64,000 nt of DNA from Neoarius graeffei (taxonomy: Eukaryota; Chordata; Actinopteri; Siluriformes; Ariidae), in assembly GCF_027579695.1 (NCBI RefSeq), contig NC_083578.1, positions 4,816,460 to 4,880,459 of the forward strand, given 5' to 3'. Shown here piece by piece: positions 31,301 through 42,440 of this stretch; the first letter of the stretch is position 1, and each line of letters starts with the position of its first letter. The notes beneath the pieces are model-generated. The model was given only the letters and a program-made list of their open reading frames with translations, did not search any database and had not been told where the DNA came from. A program made the position numbers and the translations under genes.

Positions 31301-33399
31301 TTGATGCCCGGAGTGTTTTTGTTTACATGGTGCGAGGCTAGACCCAGGGGCGGCATGGTGGTGTAGTGGTTAGCGCTGTCGCCTCACAGCAAGAAGGTCC
31401 TGGGTTCGAGCCCCGGGGCCGGCGAGGGCCTTTCTGTGCGGAGTTTGCATGTTCTCCCCGTGTCCGCGTGGGTTTCCTCCGGGTGCTCCGGTTTCCCCCA
31501 CAGTCCAAAGACATGCAGGTTAGGTTAACTGGTGACTCTAAATTGACCGTAGGTGTGAATGTGAGTGTGAATGGTTGTCTGTGTCTATGTGTCAGCCCTG
31601 TGATGACCTGGCGACTTGTCCAGGGTGTACCCCGCCTTTCGCCCGTAGTCAGCTGGGATAGGCTCCAGCTTGCCTGCGACCCTGTAGAAGGATAAAGCGG
31701 CTAGAGATAATGTGATGTGTGATGTGTGTGAGGCTAGACCCACTCGCTAGGCAAAAATATTTTTGGCCGCTAGGTGGGTGGGTCTAGTTTACTAGGCTAG
31801 GTCTTCAGTATTTTGGTTTATTTCCAACAGTTTTTGGTTGTGGACACCTGGGGGCAGTAGTGGGCACAGGTAAAAGGGAAATGCATAATTAAGTTCTGTT
31901 TGTTTGCTTATGTGGAATAAAAATAAATAATCTAATTTTTCATTGTATCTAAGAATACCTGAATGTAACAATGTAAGGCGTAGTGTCAAACAGCTTACCT
32001 GATTGCTTAGAGTGTGGTGTGTGCTTTGCTTGTGCTTGCCTGTGCCTCTGCTGCTCTTGGCTAAACAAATACATAGGAGGACATGTAACTGATATAACTT
32101 GGCACATACAGGAGTATGTACTACACTACACTATTTCATTTAATTCACCAAAACCTTACCTAATCTTCCATTTATATTTGGTGTTTTTCTTTGCTGCTGC
32201 TATGAGTCCTGGCTGATTTTCAATGAATGTCTTGAACTCAGTACAGGACAACTGAAAGTTTAGCCTGACTTGAAGCTCAGCCTTCACCATTGCAACAGAG
32301 AGTCTGTTTCTTTTATCAGTCCAAGCCGGTTCCAGGCTGCACCAACTCTCTGCTGGGCCAGAGGAAAGAACCGCTTACGTCAGCGGGGGGGCGGAGTTGT
32401 TAAGACCAACAACAATAACAAGACCATGAAAGATCGCCATTTTTAAGCGCCGAGAAGCAGCAGCTGTACAAACGCGAAGTCATCCATTATTATTATTATT
32501 GTTGTTGTTGTTACTGCTGCTTCTTCCGTGTTTTTGCTTTGATATTCGCGCCAAGGTTTATGTAAACGTAGCGCCGTAACTGACGTATACAGCGACGTAA
32601 GTGACTTATACAGCGACGTGATGACGTGGCTCCGCTTAGTGGCGCTTAGCACGGGCGAGCTACGGAAAAGCAAACTGGTTCTCAGCTGGCTCGCAAGTTG
32701 AAATACACGTTTTGCCCATCATGTACAAAAAACCGGGACATTCAGTGTCCCGGATTTTTATTTTTTTTTCCGGGACAGACCATGAAAATCCGGGACAATC
32801 AGGAAAAACCGGGACAGGTGGCAACACTATCATGAACTGAGCTTAGAAAAACAGAGATCCTGTTTCACTCACATCATAACTCAGCTTTCAAAACCTGGTG
32901 TTCAGTCAACAACAATACGCAACGAGTGAAAAAAATATATAATCATCAAATAAAATTTATTTGGGTTTTTTTTTCATAGCTGAAAGTAAAAGTAGTTCTT
33001 AAGTCTGTTGTTGTATAAAAATGCTATTCCATAGCGCTTAGTGCTGCTATTAACTGCTATTATATGAATTATTTTTGTAATCTATCTATATAAACCCCTT
33101 TCTGTCTCAGATCCCTCGATGTCTGAACCTGATAAGAGTAAGATTGCTATCGGGGCTTCAGGGCTGGTGTTGGGGATCGTGCTTTCAGCTGCTGGATTCA
33201 TCTACTACAGGAAGAAATGCTCAGGTCAGTGGAAGATTGCAGGAAATCTACAAACAGAAATGTGTATTAGGACATCTGTATATTTGTTATTAAAATTGAA
33301 GTGCTATTAATAATTAATATTTAACCTTGCTACCTGATATTCATCCTTCTGCTTTATTTCTGATTTGTGTTCACAGGACGGATCCTGGTGCCGACATAA
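27421..33399 (+). CDS. MHC class II antigen beta chain (complete, 5 coding exons)
   Basis: Joined exons 27421-27478, 27796-28068, 29961-30242, 33111-33224 and 33377-33399 give 249 residues with no stop. All introns are GT-AG and phase 1. The order is signal peptide (MSELLRILLLLLPAILHT), beta1 peptide-binding domain with cysteines in YWCVW and SFCKN, an NST glycosylation site and the conserved YVGYTEIGIKNAE block, beta2 Ig C1 domain (LMCSAYSFYP … ISCVVQH), connecting peptide, transmembrane helix (GLVLGIVLSAAGFIYY), a basic stop-transfer and the tail GRILVPT typical of fish beta chains. It is the partner of the alpha chain at 10656-13120. Introns 2 and 3 hold nested transposons but the splice sites are intact. 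AATAAA at 34100 is the likely polyadenylation signal. Confidence 0.95.
27796..28068 (+). CDS. MHC II beta exon 2 (beta1 domain)
   Basis: 91 codons. It has two potential N-glycosylation sites (NST, and NNT in WNNNTAF). Acceptor tctctcag, donor gtgaga. Confidence 0.95.
28269..28327. repeat. (ATT)n microsatellite, beta intron 2
   Basis: About 19 ATT units. The SINE that follows was inserted into this tract, since ATT units resume at 29891. Confidence 0.9.
28328..29890 (-). repeat. tRNA-derived SINE split by a hAT element
   Basis: SINE tail part 28328-28381 and body/head part 29565-29890, minus orientation. The hAT copy 28382-29564 sits between them with a perfect 8 bp duplication of SINE sequence, GTCGCAGG. 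Confidence 0.9.
28382..29564 (-). mobile_element. Non-autonomous hAT element, copy 2 (inverted)
   Basis: Same element as 14334-15577 in reverse orientation, bounded by CAGGGCTCGAAATTAAC and CAGCGCTCGAAACTAAC, with target duplication GTCGCAGG at 28374-28381 and 29565-29572. It is younger than the SINE it interrupts. Confidence 0.9.
29961..30242 (+). CDS. MHC II beta exon 3 (beta2 Ig C1 domain)
   Basis: 94 codons, from EKPQVEV to VYKWG, with C1-set cysteines and the conserved W in VTWLRNG. Acceptor ttgtgcag, donor gtgagt. Confidence 0.95.
30947..31192 (-). CDS. RecQ-like DEAD helicase N-terminal fragment
   Basis: From MATASEQRAFDSALESV the frame runs into FSLKHEQEEALCSFLFKKD and the Walker A motif VLPTGYGKSLIYQL, as in motif I of RecQ/DEAD helicases that unwind DNA using ATP. 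It stops about 20 residues later. The remaining helicase motifs (DEAH, SAT and others) are absent. It is embedded in a mobile element, so it is a captured or transposon-borne fragment and not a host gene. It cannot act as a helicase alone. Confidence 0.7.
   Translation of the reverse strand: MATASEQRAFDSALESVLEELDLEFSLKHEQEEALCSFLFKKDVFAVLPTGYGKSLIYQLAPLVAKRMGLVCAVRRINKQL
31347..31729 (+). repeat. tRNA-derived SINE, plus orientation
   Basis: Target duplication gaggctagaccca at 31334-31346 and 31730-31742. It is inserted in the helicase-bearing element, so it is the youngest of three nested layers. Confidence 0.9.
33111..33224 (+). CDS. MHC II beta exon 4 (connecting peptide and TM)
   Basis: It encodes DPSMSEPDKSKIAIG, the transmembrane helix and the basic YYRKKCS. 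Acceptor tctgtctcag, donor gtcagt. Confidence 0.9.
33377..33399 (+). CDS. MHC II beta exon 5 (cytoplasmic tail end)
   Basis: It adds GRILVPT and TAA, a typical fish class II beta C-terminus. Acceptor gttcacag. Confidence 0.85.
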
Positions 33400-34110
33400 A
33401 CACAGGCATCATTTGAAGTTGACATGTTGGTTTCAGCTTCATTCCCCATATTGGATGGAGTTAATTTACCCATAATGCTCACTGTTTAGCTACAGTTAAG
33501 CTGAAATGTGATGATTTTTAAGCTCACACATGTGATGTTAATTATTACAAGTCTGTGAGCAGAGAAACACTGGAGTGTTTGCTGAAATCGCTTTATCTGT
33601 TAAACATCTGCTATATTCCGAACAATTAGTACCTGCTGAGAAATGAGCATTTCATAATATGTGCATCTGCATCTGTATTATCACTTTCCTTAATGTAAGA
33701 CCAGCTTTCTGTCAGATTTTGCTGAAACTGATGATAAATATCTTGATTATAGGCTTTATAAGAGTTCTTGAGTAGAAATTTGGCAAACTGAGCTTAGATA
33801 CTACATTCAGCTTAAAAATGTATAAATTAATTCCTTATAATGCATCTGAAAGTTATGAAATAATTAATTACTATTACAGAAGTAAATGTAGCCTTGTAAA
33901 ATTTTCATTATTAAATCATTAGCGCCCCCTACAGTCTATTTTAACCTGGATCACTTCCTCAGTTTTAGTGATGCTATTTATTACGATTCAATACTAACAG
34001 TTATCTGTAAATTTCTGGTTTTGTATCATCAGTCACTTAAATTTCATTTTAATGGGAAGAACTGGATTGATTTTTGATTCTGTATGGATGCTGACTCTTA
34101 ATAAACTTTT
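33400..34110 (+). other. Probable 3' UTR of the beta gene
   Basis: AT-rich sequence without repeats, ending near AATAAA at 34100-34105. No other polyadenylation signal of equal quality lies closer. Confidence 0.55.
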
Positions 34111-34656
34111 GGTTGTAAAAGAAATTGATGTAAAATTTTCTTTAAAACAGTAAATGACTCTTAAATTATATTCATAAATATTATGACAATTTTTTATATG
34201 TTGCATTATATAGCTGATGAAATTAACACAGTTCTTATGAGTAAACTTTTAATCCTGCTGTATTTCTGTGGCGTCATTACGACTGGATTATGCATTATGA
34301 ACTTAATTCAAGCTGAAGTGGAGAATCAGGTCCAGTTTGGGGTCGAGAGCTTCACTTCCTCTGGAAAAAAAATCAATGCATAAATAATAATAATAATAAA
34401 ATGAATTAAAAAATGAAATGGTTTTCAGTGTGATGGATCATTTTGAGTTTATAAGATGATGCTTTTAATCAGGAGAGTCATTCAGCTGATTCTAAAATGT
34501 GTTCTTTAGCTTTGAAAAAACTCAGAGCTGAAATCTTGTCATTATTTTTGATCTGCAACACCAGAAAATATACACAATGATTTGATTTACTGTCTACTTT
34601 CTATAACAGTGCATTTATTCTTTCAGAAATTTTTAATCATGTAAGCGAAGCATAAT

Positions 34657-34815
34657 GTTACATTACAGGCATTTATCAGACGCTCTTAACCAGAGCAGCA
34701 TACAACGTACCCTGAGTAGCAGTTGGAGATTAGGTGACTTATTGGTCCAGGGAACCAAACCAGCAACCTTTTGGTCCCAAAGCTGCTTCTCTAACCATTA
34801 GGCCATGGCTTCCCA
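34657..34815 (-). repeat. Second tRNA-related SINE type, minus orientation
   Basis: The reverse strand begins GGGAAGCCATGGCCTAATGG and has A-box-like (TGGCCTAATGGTTAGAGAAG) and B-box-like (GGTTTGGTTCCC) segments, then the common fish phrase 'agcgtctgataaatgcctgtaa'-like tail. It is distinct from the main SINE family. Confidence 0.65.
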
Positions 34816-34910
34816 ACATAAATAAAGCACAGAGGTGACCAGGTGAGAGTTAAGTGTGATATTTACAGGCCTAACTGTGACTTCCTTTCAGTCATGGGAT
34901 TTGACCTCAT

Positions 34911-35277
34911 ATGCGGTGGTGTAGTGCTTAGCGCTGTCGCCTCACAGCAAGAAGGTCCTGGGTTCGAACCCTGTGGCCGGCAAGGCCTTTCTGTGTGGAG
35001 TTTGCATGTTCTCCCCGTGTCCGTGTGGGTTTCCTCCGGGTGCTCTGGTTTCCCCCACAGTCCAAAGACATGCAGGTTAGGTTAACTGGTGACTCTAAAT
35101 TGAGCGTAGGTGTGAATGTGAGTGTGAATGGTTGTCTGTGTCTATGTGTCAGCCCTGTGATGACCTGGCAACTTGTCCAGGGTGTACCCCGCCTTTCGCC
35201 CGTAGTCAGCTGGGATAGGCTCCAGCTTGCCTGCGACCCTGTAGAACAGGATAAAGCAGCTAGAGATAATGAGATGA
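34911..35277 (+). repeat. tRNA-derived SINE, plus orientation
   Basis: Target duplication gatttgacctca at 34899-34910 and 35278-35289. The first few bases of the head are lost. Confidence 0.9.
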
Positions 35278-35668
35278 GATTTGACCTCACAACCTTTGGA
35301 TCAGTAAGATCAAATCTTGTAGCCTGAGATTGAGAAATACTTTAACATGTGGAGTTTCAGCTGTGAGTGAAAGGTATAAACTGTATTATAGCTATCAAAT
35401 CTGGAACAGGATTCCACCCTGGTCAGAGATGTATAAAGTACTGGAGTAGAGGAGTGGAGTAGAAGTACAAGTCCTATCTCAAAAAAGTGATTTGAGTAGA
35501 AGTTGAAATGTTCTTTAAACACCATACTTAAGTGGAAGCACTAAAGTATTCAAAATGTTTTGTATTTAAGTATTGCAAGTAGAAGTATTTTAAAAATTAC
35601 TACTCAAGTACTGAAAGTAAAAGTACAAGTACATTAAAGAAAGCAGTCAAAAGTTTGAACATCATATT

Positions 35669-35945
35669 GTTTAAATCATTAGTTTTCCTTTGTTTCAGAC
35701 ATGTAAAATTTTTACCTTTACCTGACATGTTTCGACGGTGTAACTTCCGTCTTCATCAGAGGGTCACCCGGATGTTGATGTGTGACGTGCCTTTATAATC
35801 AGCTGATGTTACGGCACGTAAAAGGCACGTCACACATCAACATCTGGGTGACCCTCTGATGAAGATGGAAGTTACACCGTCGAAACATGTCAGGTAAAGG
35901 TAAAAACTTTTACATGTCTGAAACAAAGGAAAACTAATGATTTAA
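35669..35945. repeat. Near-perfect palindrome of about 275 bp
   Basis: Arms of about 125 bp (35669-35795 and 35818-35945) match with only a few differences, around a centre near 35806. It is probably a MITE inserted in the hAT. Confidence 0.85.
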
Positions 35946-36106
35946 TTTATTAAGAAGACATAATGAATGTAACACATCTATCATATTGTTTATATTATTT
36001 CAAACATTTAAAGTTAAGGGCACAATTTCTTTGGCTGAAGCAGCAGTACAAGGACATAAAAGGCTATACAAGTCTTTATGAAAAAAAAAAAAAACCACTA
36101 TTAACA

Positions 36107-36893
36107 CATCTCAAAGGCCAGAGGGGTATTCCAAGAATATGGCTAAGTGACAAACCTGGGTAAGTTAAGCCGAATGGTAAACCTTATAATAGAACAGCCT
36201 GGAAGCATCTTTCTCACAAAGCCAAAGGGCTCTTCCATCATCAGGTTAACCACTGCCTCCAGGTTAACTTACTCAGGTTTGTCTCTTAATCAACTACTTG
36301 CAATAGCCCCCAGTAGGCCACATACAAGTATTTATGTAAAAACTCGTGAGTAGAGCACCTTACAACACTGAGCTCTTTGTAAACACACAAATCAACTATC
36401 TGCTGCCCCCCTGCTTATTCCCTTCTTAAACTAGTGCATACAATAAAGCCGTCTTTTTTTGGAAGATAGACATTTTTTCAACCTTAACTTGTCAGGGCAA
36501 CTAAAACATCTCAAAGGCTAGAGGGGTATTCCAAGAATACGGCTAAGTGACAAACCTGGGCAAGTTAAGCCTAATGGTAAACCTTATAATAGAACAGCCT
36601 GGAAGCATCATTCTCACAAAGCCAAAGGGCTCTTCCATCAACAGGTTAACCACTGCCTCCAGGTTAACTTTCTCAGGTTTGTCTCTTAATCAACTACTTG
36701 GAATACTCCCCAGTAGGCCACATACAAGTATTTCTCCTGTAAAAACACACAAGTAGAACACCTTACAACACTGAGCTCTTTGTCAACAAAAGCAGATCCC
36801 CCCACAGCATCCCTCCCTTCTCTTCCCTGCTTGTGCTTTTTTCCCCTCCACAGTGTATTCTCTTCTTAAACTGGTATGCATAAAGCAGTCAGT
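36107..36893. repeat. Direct duplication, about 400 bp period
   Basis: 36107-36462 and 36507-36893 share near-identical blocks, for example 'gaggggtattccaagaata' at 36120 and 36520, and 'acaacactgagctctttgt' at 36362 and 36765. It lies between the transposase stop and the hAT end. Confidence 0.85.
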
Positions 36894-39098
36894 TAGGGAG
36901 TTAGAAATCTTTTGTTTAATCTCAAAAGTAGTTGGTTTTCAAAATTGGAGTCATTCAGTCTCGCTCTTTTTTGGCTAAAGACTAATCCTGCGATACTAAA
37001 AAGCCTCTCGTAGGCTGCTGATGCTGGAAGGGGTGTGTTTAACCTAACAGACATCTTACACACAGCTGGAAAAGACTTGAGCAAGTCCATGTTATCTGCT
37101 GAACAGGACAAGTACGCATCTAGCTGTTTGGAGCCGTCTTGTGCCTTTGAACCCCTCATGCCAGAAAAAAAGTCGTCTTCATCAGATGAGCTCGATCTGT
37201 TGACCTCACCAGACTGCAACGAGAAGTCTTCAATGTGTTGTTTGATATAGTCCATTCCTAAGATATAAGAGTACATGATAAACAATAATAGTTTCAACCA
37301 GTCATGACAGTAACCACAGATTTAACATGACAACATTGTCAGTAAGAAATAATGATTTTAATGGAAATGACGGCTTTATACAGGCTAAGAAAGGGCTAAT
37401 GCACTACTAATATCCATGTTAGTAAGCACTTGGTGTATGATTAATATGTGAATCTTAATTGAAAGTGTTCCCTTTCTTACCTATTTTGATTGTCTCATCT
37501 TCCTGTGTCCAATTTGTCCGGAACTTTGGAAGCAGAATAGCAGCGGCCACCAGCTCTGGGTCTTCCATCATAGGGCCAAAGCGATCCTCAATGCCCACCT
37601 GCAGAGCATCGACAAGGGGCTTGCAGTATTTTAGCGGTAGCTTGATCCTGTCCAGCTTAATTTTCAGGAGCTTGACGGTTGGGAGCAGCCACCCCATCTG
37701 GACATTGGTTTCAGCTTGCAAGATGTTAGTTGCTTGGGCGACTGGAGTCATCACAACAGCAAACTCTGACAGGAATGCAAGTTCGGCTGGATTAAACCTG
37801 TGATTAAGACAAGAACATATTTCATTAACACACAGGATTAGGTGTTAGGTGATTAGGTGTAACAATAAGAGACAAAAAAACAGCATTGCTACATGATCGG
37901 CTCATTATTATGCAATGGAATGGTTCATCATTCAGTGTTAATCATTCAAATCAATTGTTGTACAAGTAGACAATATGTACCAGAATTGAGCTTGAGAGAA
38001 AGAGTACAATATGATTTTTTTAAACTTACATTGGAACGTTCAAATCTGTGCAGACAACTCTCATGGCTGCCTCTCCCTTCTCTTTGACGATCCTGAGCAG
38101 TCTCTCCACAGCCATGAACACAGAGTTCCTTGTTGCAACCGGTCGCACAAGCTGGAGGGAGCAAGCATCTTCCACGGTTTCAGCTGCTTTTAAGGATCTT
38201 GACCACTTATTCCAAAGTGCATTGTATTTGCCAAATGTTGAATAGTATAATTTCTTGTATGGTACGTGTCATTGGACACTGCCTTGCTGGCATCGGTAGT
38301 GGCTATTAGGTTAAGAATGCGGCATGCACAACGCTGGTGCTTTGGAAACTGGAACTCAAAACCATCATCCTCATCCAAAAGTGAAGATACATCAACAAAC
38401 TCTACCTCCTCCTCATCTTGGTATGCTTCTTTCTCCTCCTCCTCCTCCTCCTCCTCCTCCTCCTCCTGAACTTGAGCACCAGCATTGTTATTTTCATCTT
38501 CAGCAAAGACTTTGAAGGCTTTGATGAAGTTGGAGCCATTGTCCGTGGTTGTTGTGACTATCTTCCCCTGAATTTCAAACTCAGCATGGATATCATTACG
38601 TAAGTGCGTTTGCCAGAAGGTCAAGAGTGTGAGAGCCTCTTAATTTTTTACAGGCCAGGGCCACAGAGACCCTTTTTAAACTTTCGGGGTCCAGCCAATG
38701 GGCCGTGACCCCAATGAAACTACGCCGCCTGGCTGACCAGCAGTCAGTGGTTGTTGCAATGTGGTCCACAGTTTTCATGGCCTCAATCATTTTGATCTTC
38801 ATTTGTTTGGCAGCATCATCAATCCTAGATGTGAGTGTGGTTCTTGACATTATTTTGGTATTTGGCACCAGGTTGAACACAAAGTCCCGGAAAGATTCTT
38901 GCTCTACGATGTTGAAAGGCTGAAGTCCTCGGACAACATAATTCACAATGGCCTTGTCAACGGATCTATGGGGCGTTGTCCAGCTCTCTAATAATGTGGG
39001 CTGCTTGATGGAGGGGGAGGGAATTGCAGTCTTCCTCATTCGTTTAACTGATGTGAGGTCCTCATATCTTTTCAAGTGGCAGTCATGCTTGCTCTGAA
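36893..39098 (-). pseudogene. hAT transposase (ZBED-like), multi-exon
   Basis: Minus-strand exons are 39098-38030, 37797-37481 and 37257-36893, all with GT-AG borders. Exon 1 here starts SKHDCHLKRYEDL and includes the RNase H-like DDE parts: TTDCWSARRRSFIGVTAHW, TTTDNGSNFIKAF, an acidic run encoded by a CTC repeat, and FPKHQRCACRILNL. The last exon ends with the hAT dimerisation motif (PLPASAAYERLFSIAG…KRARL). Two frameshifts, near 38612 and 38260, break exon 1. The upstream BED-finger exon is not found, perhaps lost beyond the Tc1 insertion. It is inactive but recently so. Confidence 0.85.
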
Positions 39099-39136
39099 AC
39101 AAGACAAACATATATAGCTTTACTTTCTCAGAATTA

Positions 39137-40777
39137 CAGTTAGGTCCATATATATTTGGACACTGACACAAATTTTCTTTTTTTACCTGTTTACTGAAAC
39201 CTATTCAAGTTATAGTTATATAATGGATATGGACATAAAGTCCAGACTTTCAGCTTTCATTTGAGGGTATCCACATTAAAATTGGATAAAGGGTTTAGGA
39301 GTTTCAGCTCCTTAACATGTGCCACCCTGTTTTTAAAGGGACCAAAAGTAATTGGACAATTGACTCAAAGGCTATTTCATGGGCAGGTGTGGGCAATTCC
39401 TTCATTATGTCATTCTCAATTAAGCAGATAAAAGGCCTGGAGTTGATTTGAGGTGTGGTGCTTGCATTTGGAAGATTTTGCTGTGAAGAAAACATGCAGT
39501 CAAAGGAGCGCTCCATGCAGGTGAAACAAGCCATCCTTAAGCTGCGAAAACAGAAAAAACCCATCCGAGAAATTGCTACAATATTAGGAGTGGCAAAATC
39601 TACAGTTTGGTACATCCTGAGAAAGAAAGAAAGCACTGGTGAACTCATCAATGCAAAAAGACCTGGATGCCCACAGAAGACAACAGTGGTCGCAGAATAA
39701 TTTCCATGGTGAAGAGAAACCCCTTCACAACAGCCAACCAAGTGAACAACACTCTCCAGGAAGTAGGCATATCAATATCCAAATCTACCATAAAGAGAAG
39801 ACTGCATGAAAGTAAATACAGAGGGTTCACTGCACGGTGCAAGTCACTCATAAGCCTCAAGAATAAAAAGGCTAGATTGGACTTTGCTAAAAAACATCTA
39901 AAAAATCCAGCACAGTTCTAGAAGAACATTCTTTGGACAGATGAAACCAAGATCAACCTCTACCAGAATGATGGAAAGAAAAAAGTATGGCAAAGGCGTG
40001 GTACAGCTCATGATCCAAAGCATACCGCATCATCTGTAAAACACGGTGGAGGCAGTGTGATGGCTTGGGCATGCATGGCTGCCAGTGGCACTGGGTCACT
40101 AGTGTTTATTGATGATGTGACACAGGACAGAAGCAGCCGGATGAATTCTGAGGTATTCAGAGACATACTGTGTGCTCAAATCCAGCCAAATGCAGCCAAA
40201 CTGATTGGTCGGCGTTTCATAATACAGATGGACAATGACCCGAAACATAAAGCCAAAGCAACCCAGGAGTTTATTAAAGCAAGGAGGTGGAATATTCTTG
40301 AATGGCCAAGTCAATCACCTGATCTCAACCCAGTTGAGCATGCATTTCACTTGTTAAAGACTAAACTTCAGACAGAAAGGCCCACAAACAAACAGCAACT
40401 GAAAACCGCTGCAGTAAAGGCCTGGCAGAGCATTAAAAAGGAGGAAACACAGCATCTGGTGATGTCCATGAGTTCAAGACTTCAGGCAGTCATTGCCAAC
40501 AAAGGGTTTTCAACCAAGTATTAGAAATGAACATTTTATTTACAATTATTTAATTTGTCCAATTACTTTTGAGCCCCTGAAATGAAGGGATTGTGTTTAA
40601 AAAATGCTTTAGTTCCTCACATTTTTATGCAATCATTTTGTTCAACCCACTGAATTAAAGCTGAAAGTCTGAACTTCAACTGCATCTGAATTGTTTTGTT
40701 CAAAATTCATTGTGGTAATGTACAGAACCAAAATTAGAAAAATGTTGTCTCTGTCCAAATATTTATGGACCTAACTG
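39137..40777 (+). mobile_element. Tc1-like transposon, family C, full length
   Basis: Ends CAGTTAGGTCCATATATATT and the inverted CAGTTAGGTCCATAAATATT, flanked by TA at 39135-39136 and 40778-40779. It is inserted into the Tol2-like hAT just upstream of the transposase exon. Confidence 0.95.
39494..40524 (+). pseudogene. Tc1-like transposase, family C, two lesions
   Basis: MQSKERSMQVKQAILKLRKQ begins the HTH (IREIATILGVAKSTVWYIL). A frameshift near 39680 and a TAG at 39919-39921 (where a tryptophan codon is expected, before KNILWTDETK) are the only obvious lesions. All three catalytic acids are present: WTDET, QMDNDPKH and SPDLNPVE. It ends GFSTKY. It is one of the best preserved transposases in the window. 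Confidence 0.9.
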
Positions 40778-41049
40778 TATATCATGAGCAACATAGGTGA
40801 CTGTAGTGACTGCTGTGATATTATTGATAAAAGCAAAATTAATTAAATTTAAAGGGATTTATCCTCTATAATTCTACATTAAAAGACTTAAGCAAGCAAC
40901 CCCATAACCAAAAATCCATCATTGGTACTCTAATAATCTGTCTACTTGCAAAACCCTGTAGTGCTAGGCTTAACTTGATACATCCAACAATGCATCATGA
41001 GGAATGGGAGTGTGCGAGGACCACTTGAAATGCAGACTAAAAAAAAAAA

Positions 41050-41745
41050 AAAGTCACGACCCATCTTCAGCTTTCGGGCAGAGGCCACCAGATTTTGATT
41101 TAAAATGTCCTGGTATTTCAAAGAATTCATGATGCCATGCACCCTAACAAGGTTTCCGGGGCCTTTGAAAGAGAAACAGGCCCACAGCATCACCGATCCT
41201 CCCTCATACTTCACAGTGGGCATGAGGTGCTTTTCCGCATACTCATCTTTTGTGTTATGTCAGACCCACTTAGAGTGTTTGCTGCCAAAAAGTTCTATCT
41301 TGGTCTCATCTGACCAAAGCACACGGTCCCAGTACCACTTAGTGAACGCCAGACGTTTACGTTTATGCTTGTAAGTGAGAAAAGGCTTTTTCCGTGCATG
41401 CCTCCCAAACAGCTTGTTGGCATGTAGATAGCGCCTGATGGTTGTTATGGAGACTTTGTGACCCCAAGATGCTACTTTTTGATGCAATTCTCTAACAGTG
41501 AGCTTTGGAGAACTTTTTACTTCTCTTCCCATCCTCCTCACTGTGCGTGGTGGCAAGATAAACTTGCATCCTCGTCCAGGCTTGTTTGCCACTGTTCCAG
41601 TTGTTTTAAACTTCTTGATGATTCCTCTGGTTGTAGATATGGGCCGGTGTAGGCGAGTGGCTATTTTCTTGTAGCCATTGCCTGACTTATGAAGGTCGAC
41701 ACACATCTGCCTTACTTGAATGGTGTGTTCTCTTGTCTTTCCCAT
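41050..41745 (-). pseudogene. Tc1-like transposase, family D, truncated
   Basis: From MGKTREHTIQVRQMCVDLHK it has the full HTH pair (NGYKKIATRL … ISTTRGIIKKFK), the basic linker, LWSDETKIELFG and KYEGGSVMLWACFSFKGPG. A TGA interrupts after SKWV near 41260. The frame is cut before the second and third catalytic residues (after ARKLKMGRD). Inactive. Confidence 0.85.
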
Positions 41746-42127
41746 GTTGAAGAGTGGATAAGAGAAATGGGCCTCTGTGTCACATTATATTTATACCCCA
41801 GGGAAACAGGATGTGATGAATTACTAATGAAAGGTTCCTAGATACTCTGATCAACTTTATAAACTACAGTAGAAATGACAGAAATGCTTCAATTACAATC
41901 ATTTTCTAGGAATTGTTATGGGTGCCAATAATTGTGGAACAGGTGATTTTATGAAAAACAATTATTTCTTCATCAGGGATTTTTATTTTTTTTAATTCAC
42001 TTGAGTAAAGGGTTACATTTTTCTACAATTTTCAGTGTGAGATTATGCTTCTGCAATAAAAATTGAATTTATTTTAAGGCTTTTAACACATCTTAACCAG
42101 GGGTGCCAATAATTGTGGAGGGCGCTG
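41050..42127 (-). mobile_element. Tc1-like transposon, family D, 3'-truncated
   Basis: The right end reads 'ggtgccaataattgtggagg…ctgta' with TA at 42128. The left part is lost at an A-run near 41040. Confidence 0.8.
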
Positions 42128-42440
42128 TATTTACATTGGTAGATTCATTATCTGAAATCATTTTCAGCCCTCTTGCTTGCCAGCTAGTGGAACTACTTTG
42201 TTCTTGTATCAGTTCCTCTCAGCAGTGTCTTTTTAGTTAGAATGCTTGTGTAGTGATTCAGAAACATAGTTGGTTCCACCGGTTAGCAAATAAGAGGCGT
42301 GGAACAGAGTGACGACAGTGAATCCCAAACAAACGTGTGTTGTGCATCGTTCAAAACATTTCAGCTTTGGATTGCCTCTCAAAGTCATGTTGGTGAGCCA
42401 GATCCATTTCATTAATTTTTTTAAAACCACGTGCCTTTCA

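Larger units (their letters stand above)
30507..31800 (-). mobile_element. Nested element carrying a helicase fragment
   Basis: Ends TAGCCTGGC… and …ACTAGGCTAG with an 8 bp duplication GTCTTCAG at 30499-30506 and 31801-31808. It contains a RecQ-like reading frame and a later SINE. Confidence 0.75.
30296..32829. mobile_element. hAT element in beta intron 3
   Basis: Ends TAGGGTTGCCACCTGT and the inverted TAGTGTTGCCACCTGT, with 8 bp duplication TCATGAAC at 30288-30295 and 32830-32837. No transposase was recognised. It carries the nested element 30507-31800. Confidence 0.85.
35424..39134 (-). mobile_element. Tol2-like hAT transposon (one end only)
   Basis: It begins CAGAGATGTATAAAGTACTG followed by many 'aagta'-type repeats over 200 bp, as in the subterminal regions of Tol2-like fish hATs. 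The transposase at 36893-39098 reads toward this end. The other end is not seen: a Tc1 is inserted at 39137 and a second truncated Tc1 follows. Confidence 0.7.

Noticed and set aside
38266-38603. Plus-strand open frames with poly-Ser, poly-Pro and poly-Leu
   Set aside because: Shadows of the acid-run CTC repeat in the minus-strand hAT transposase.
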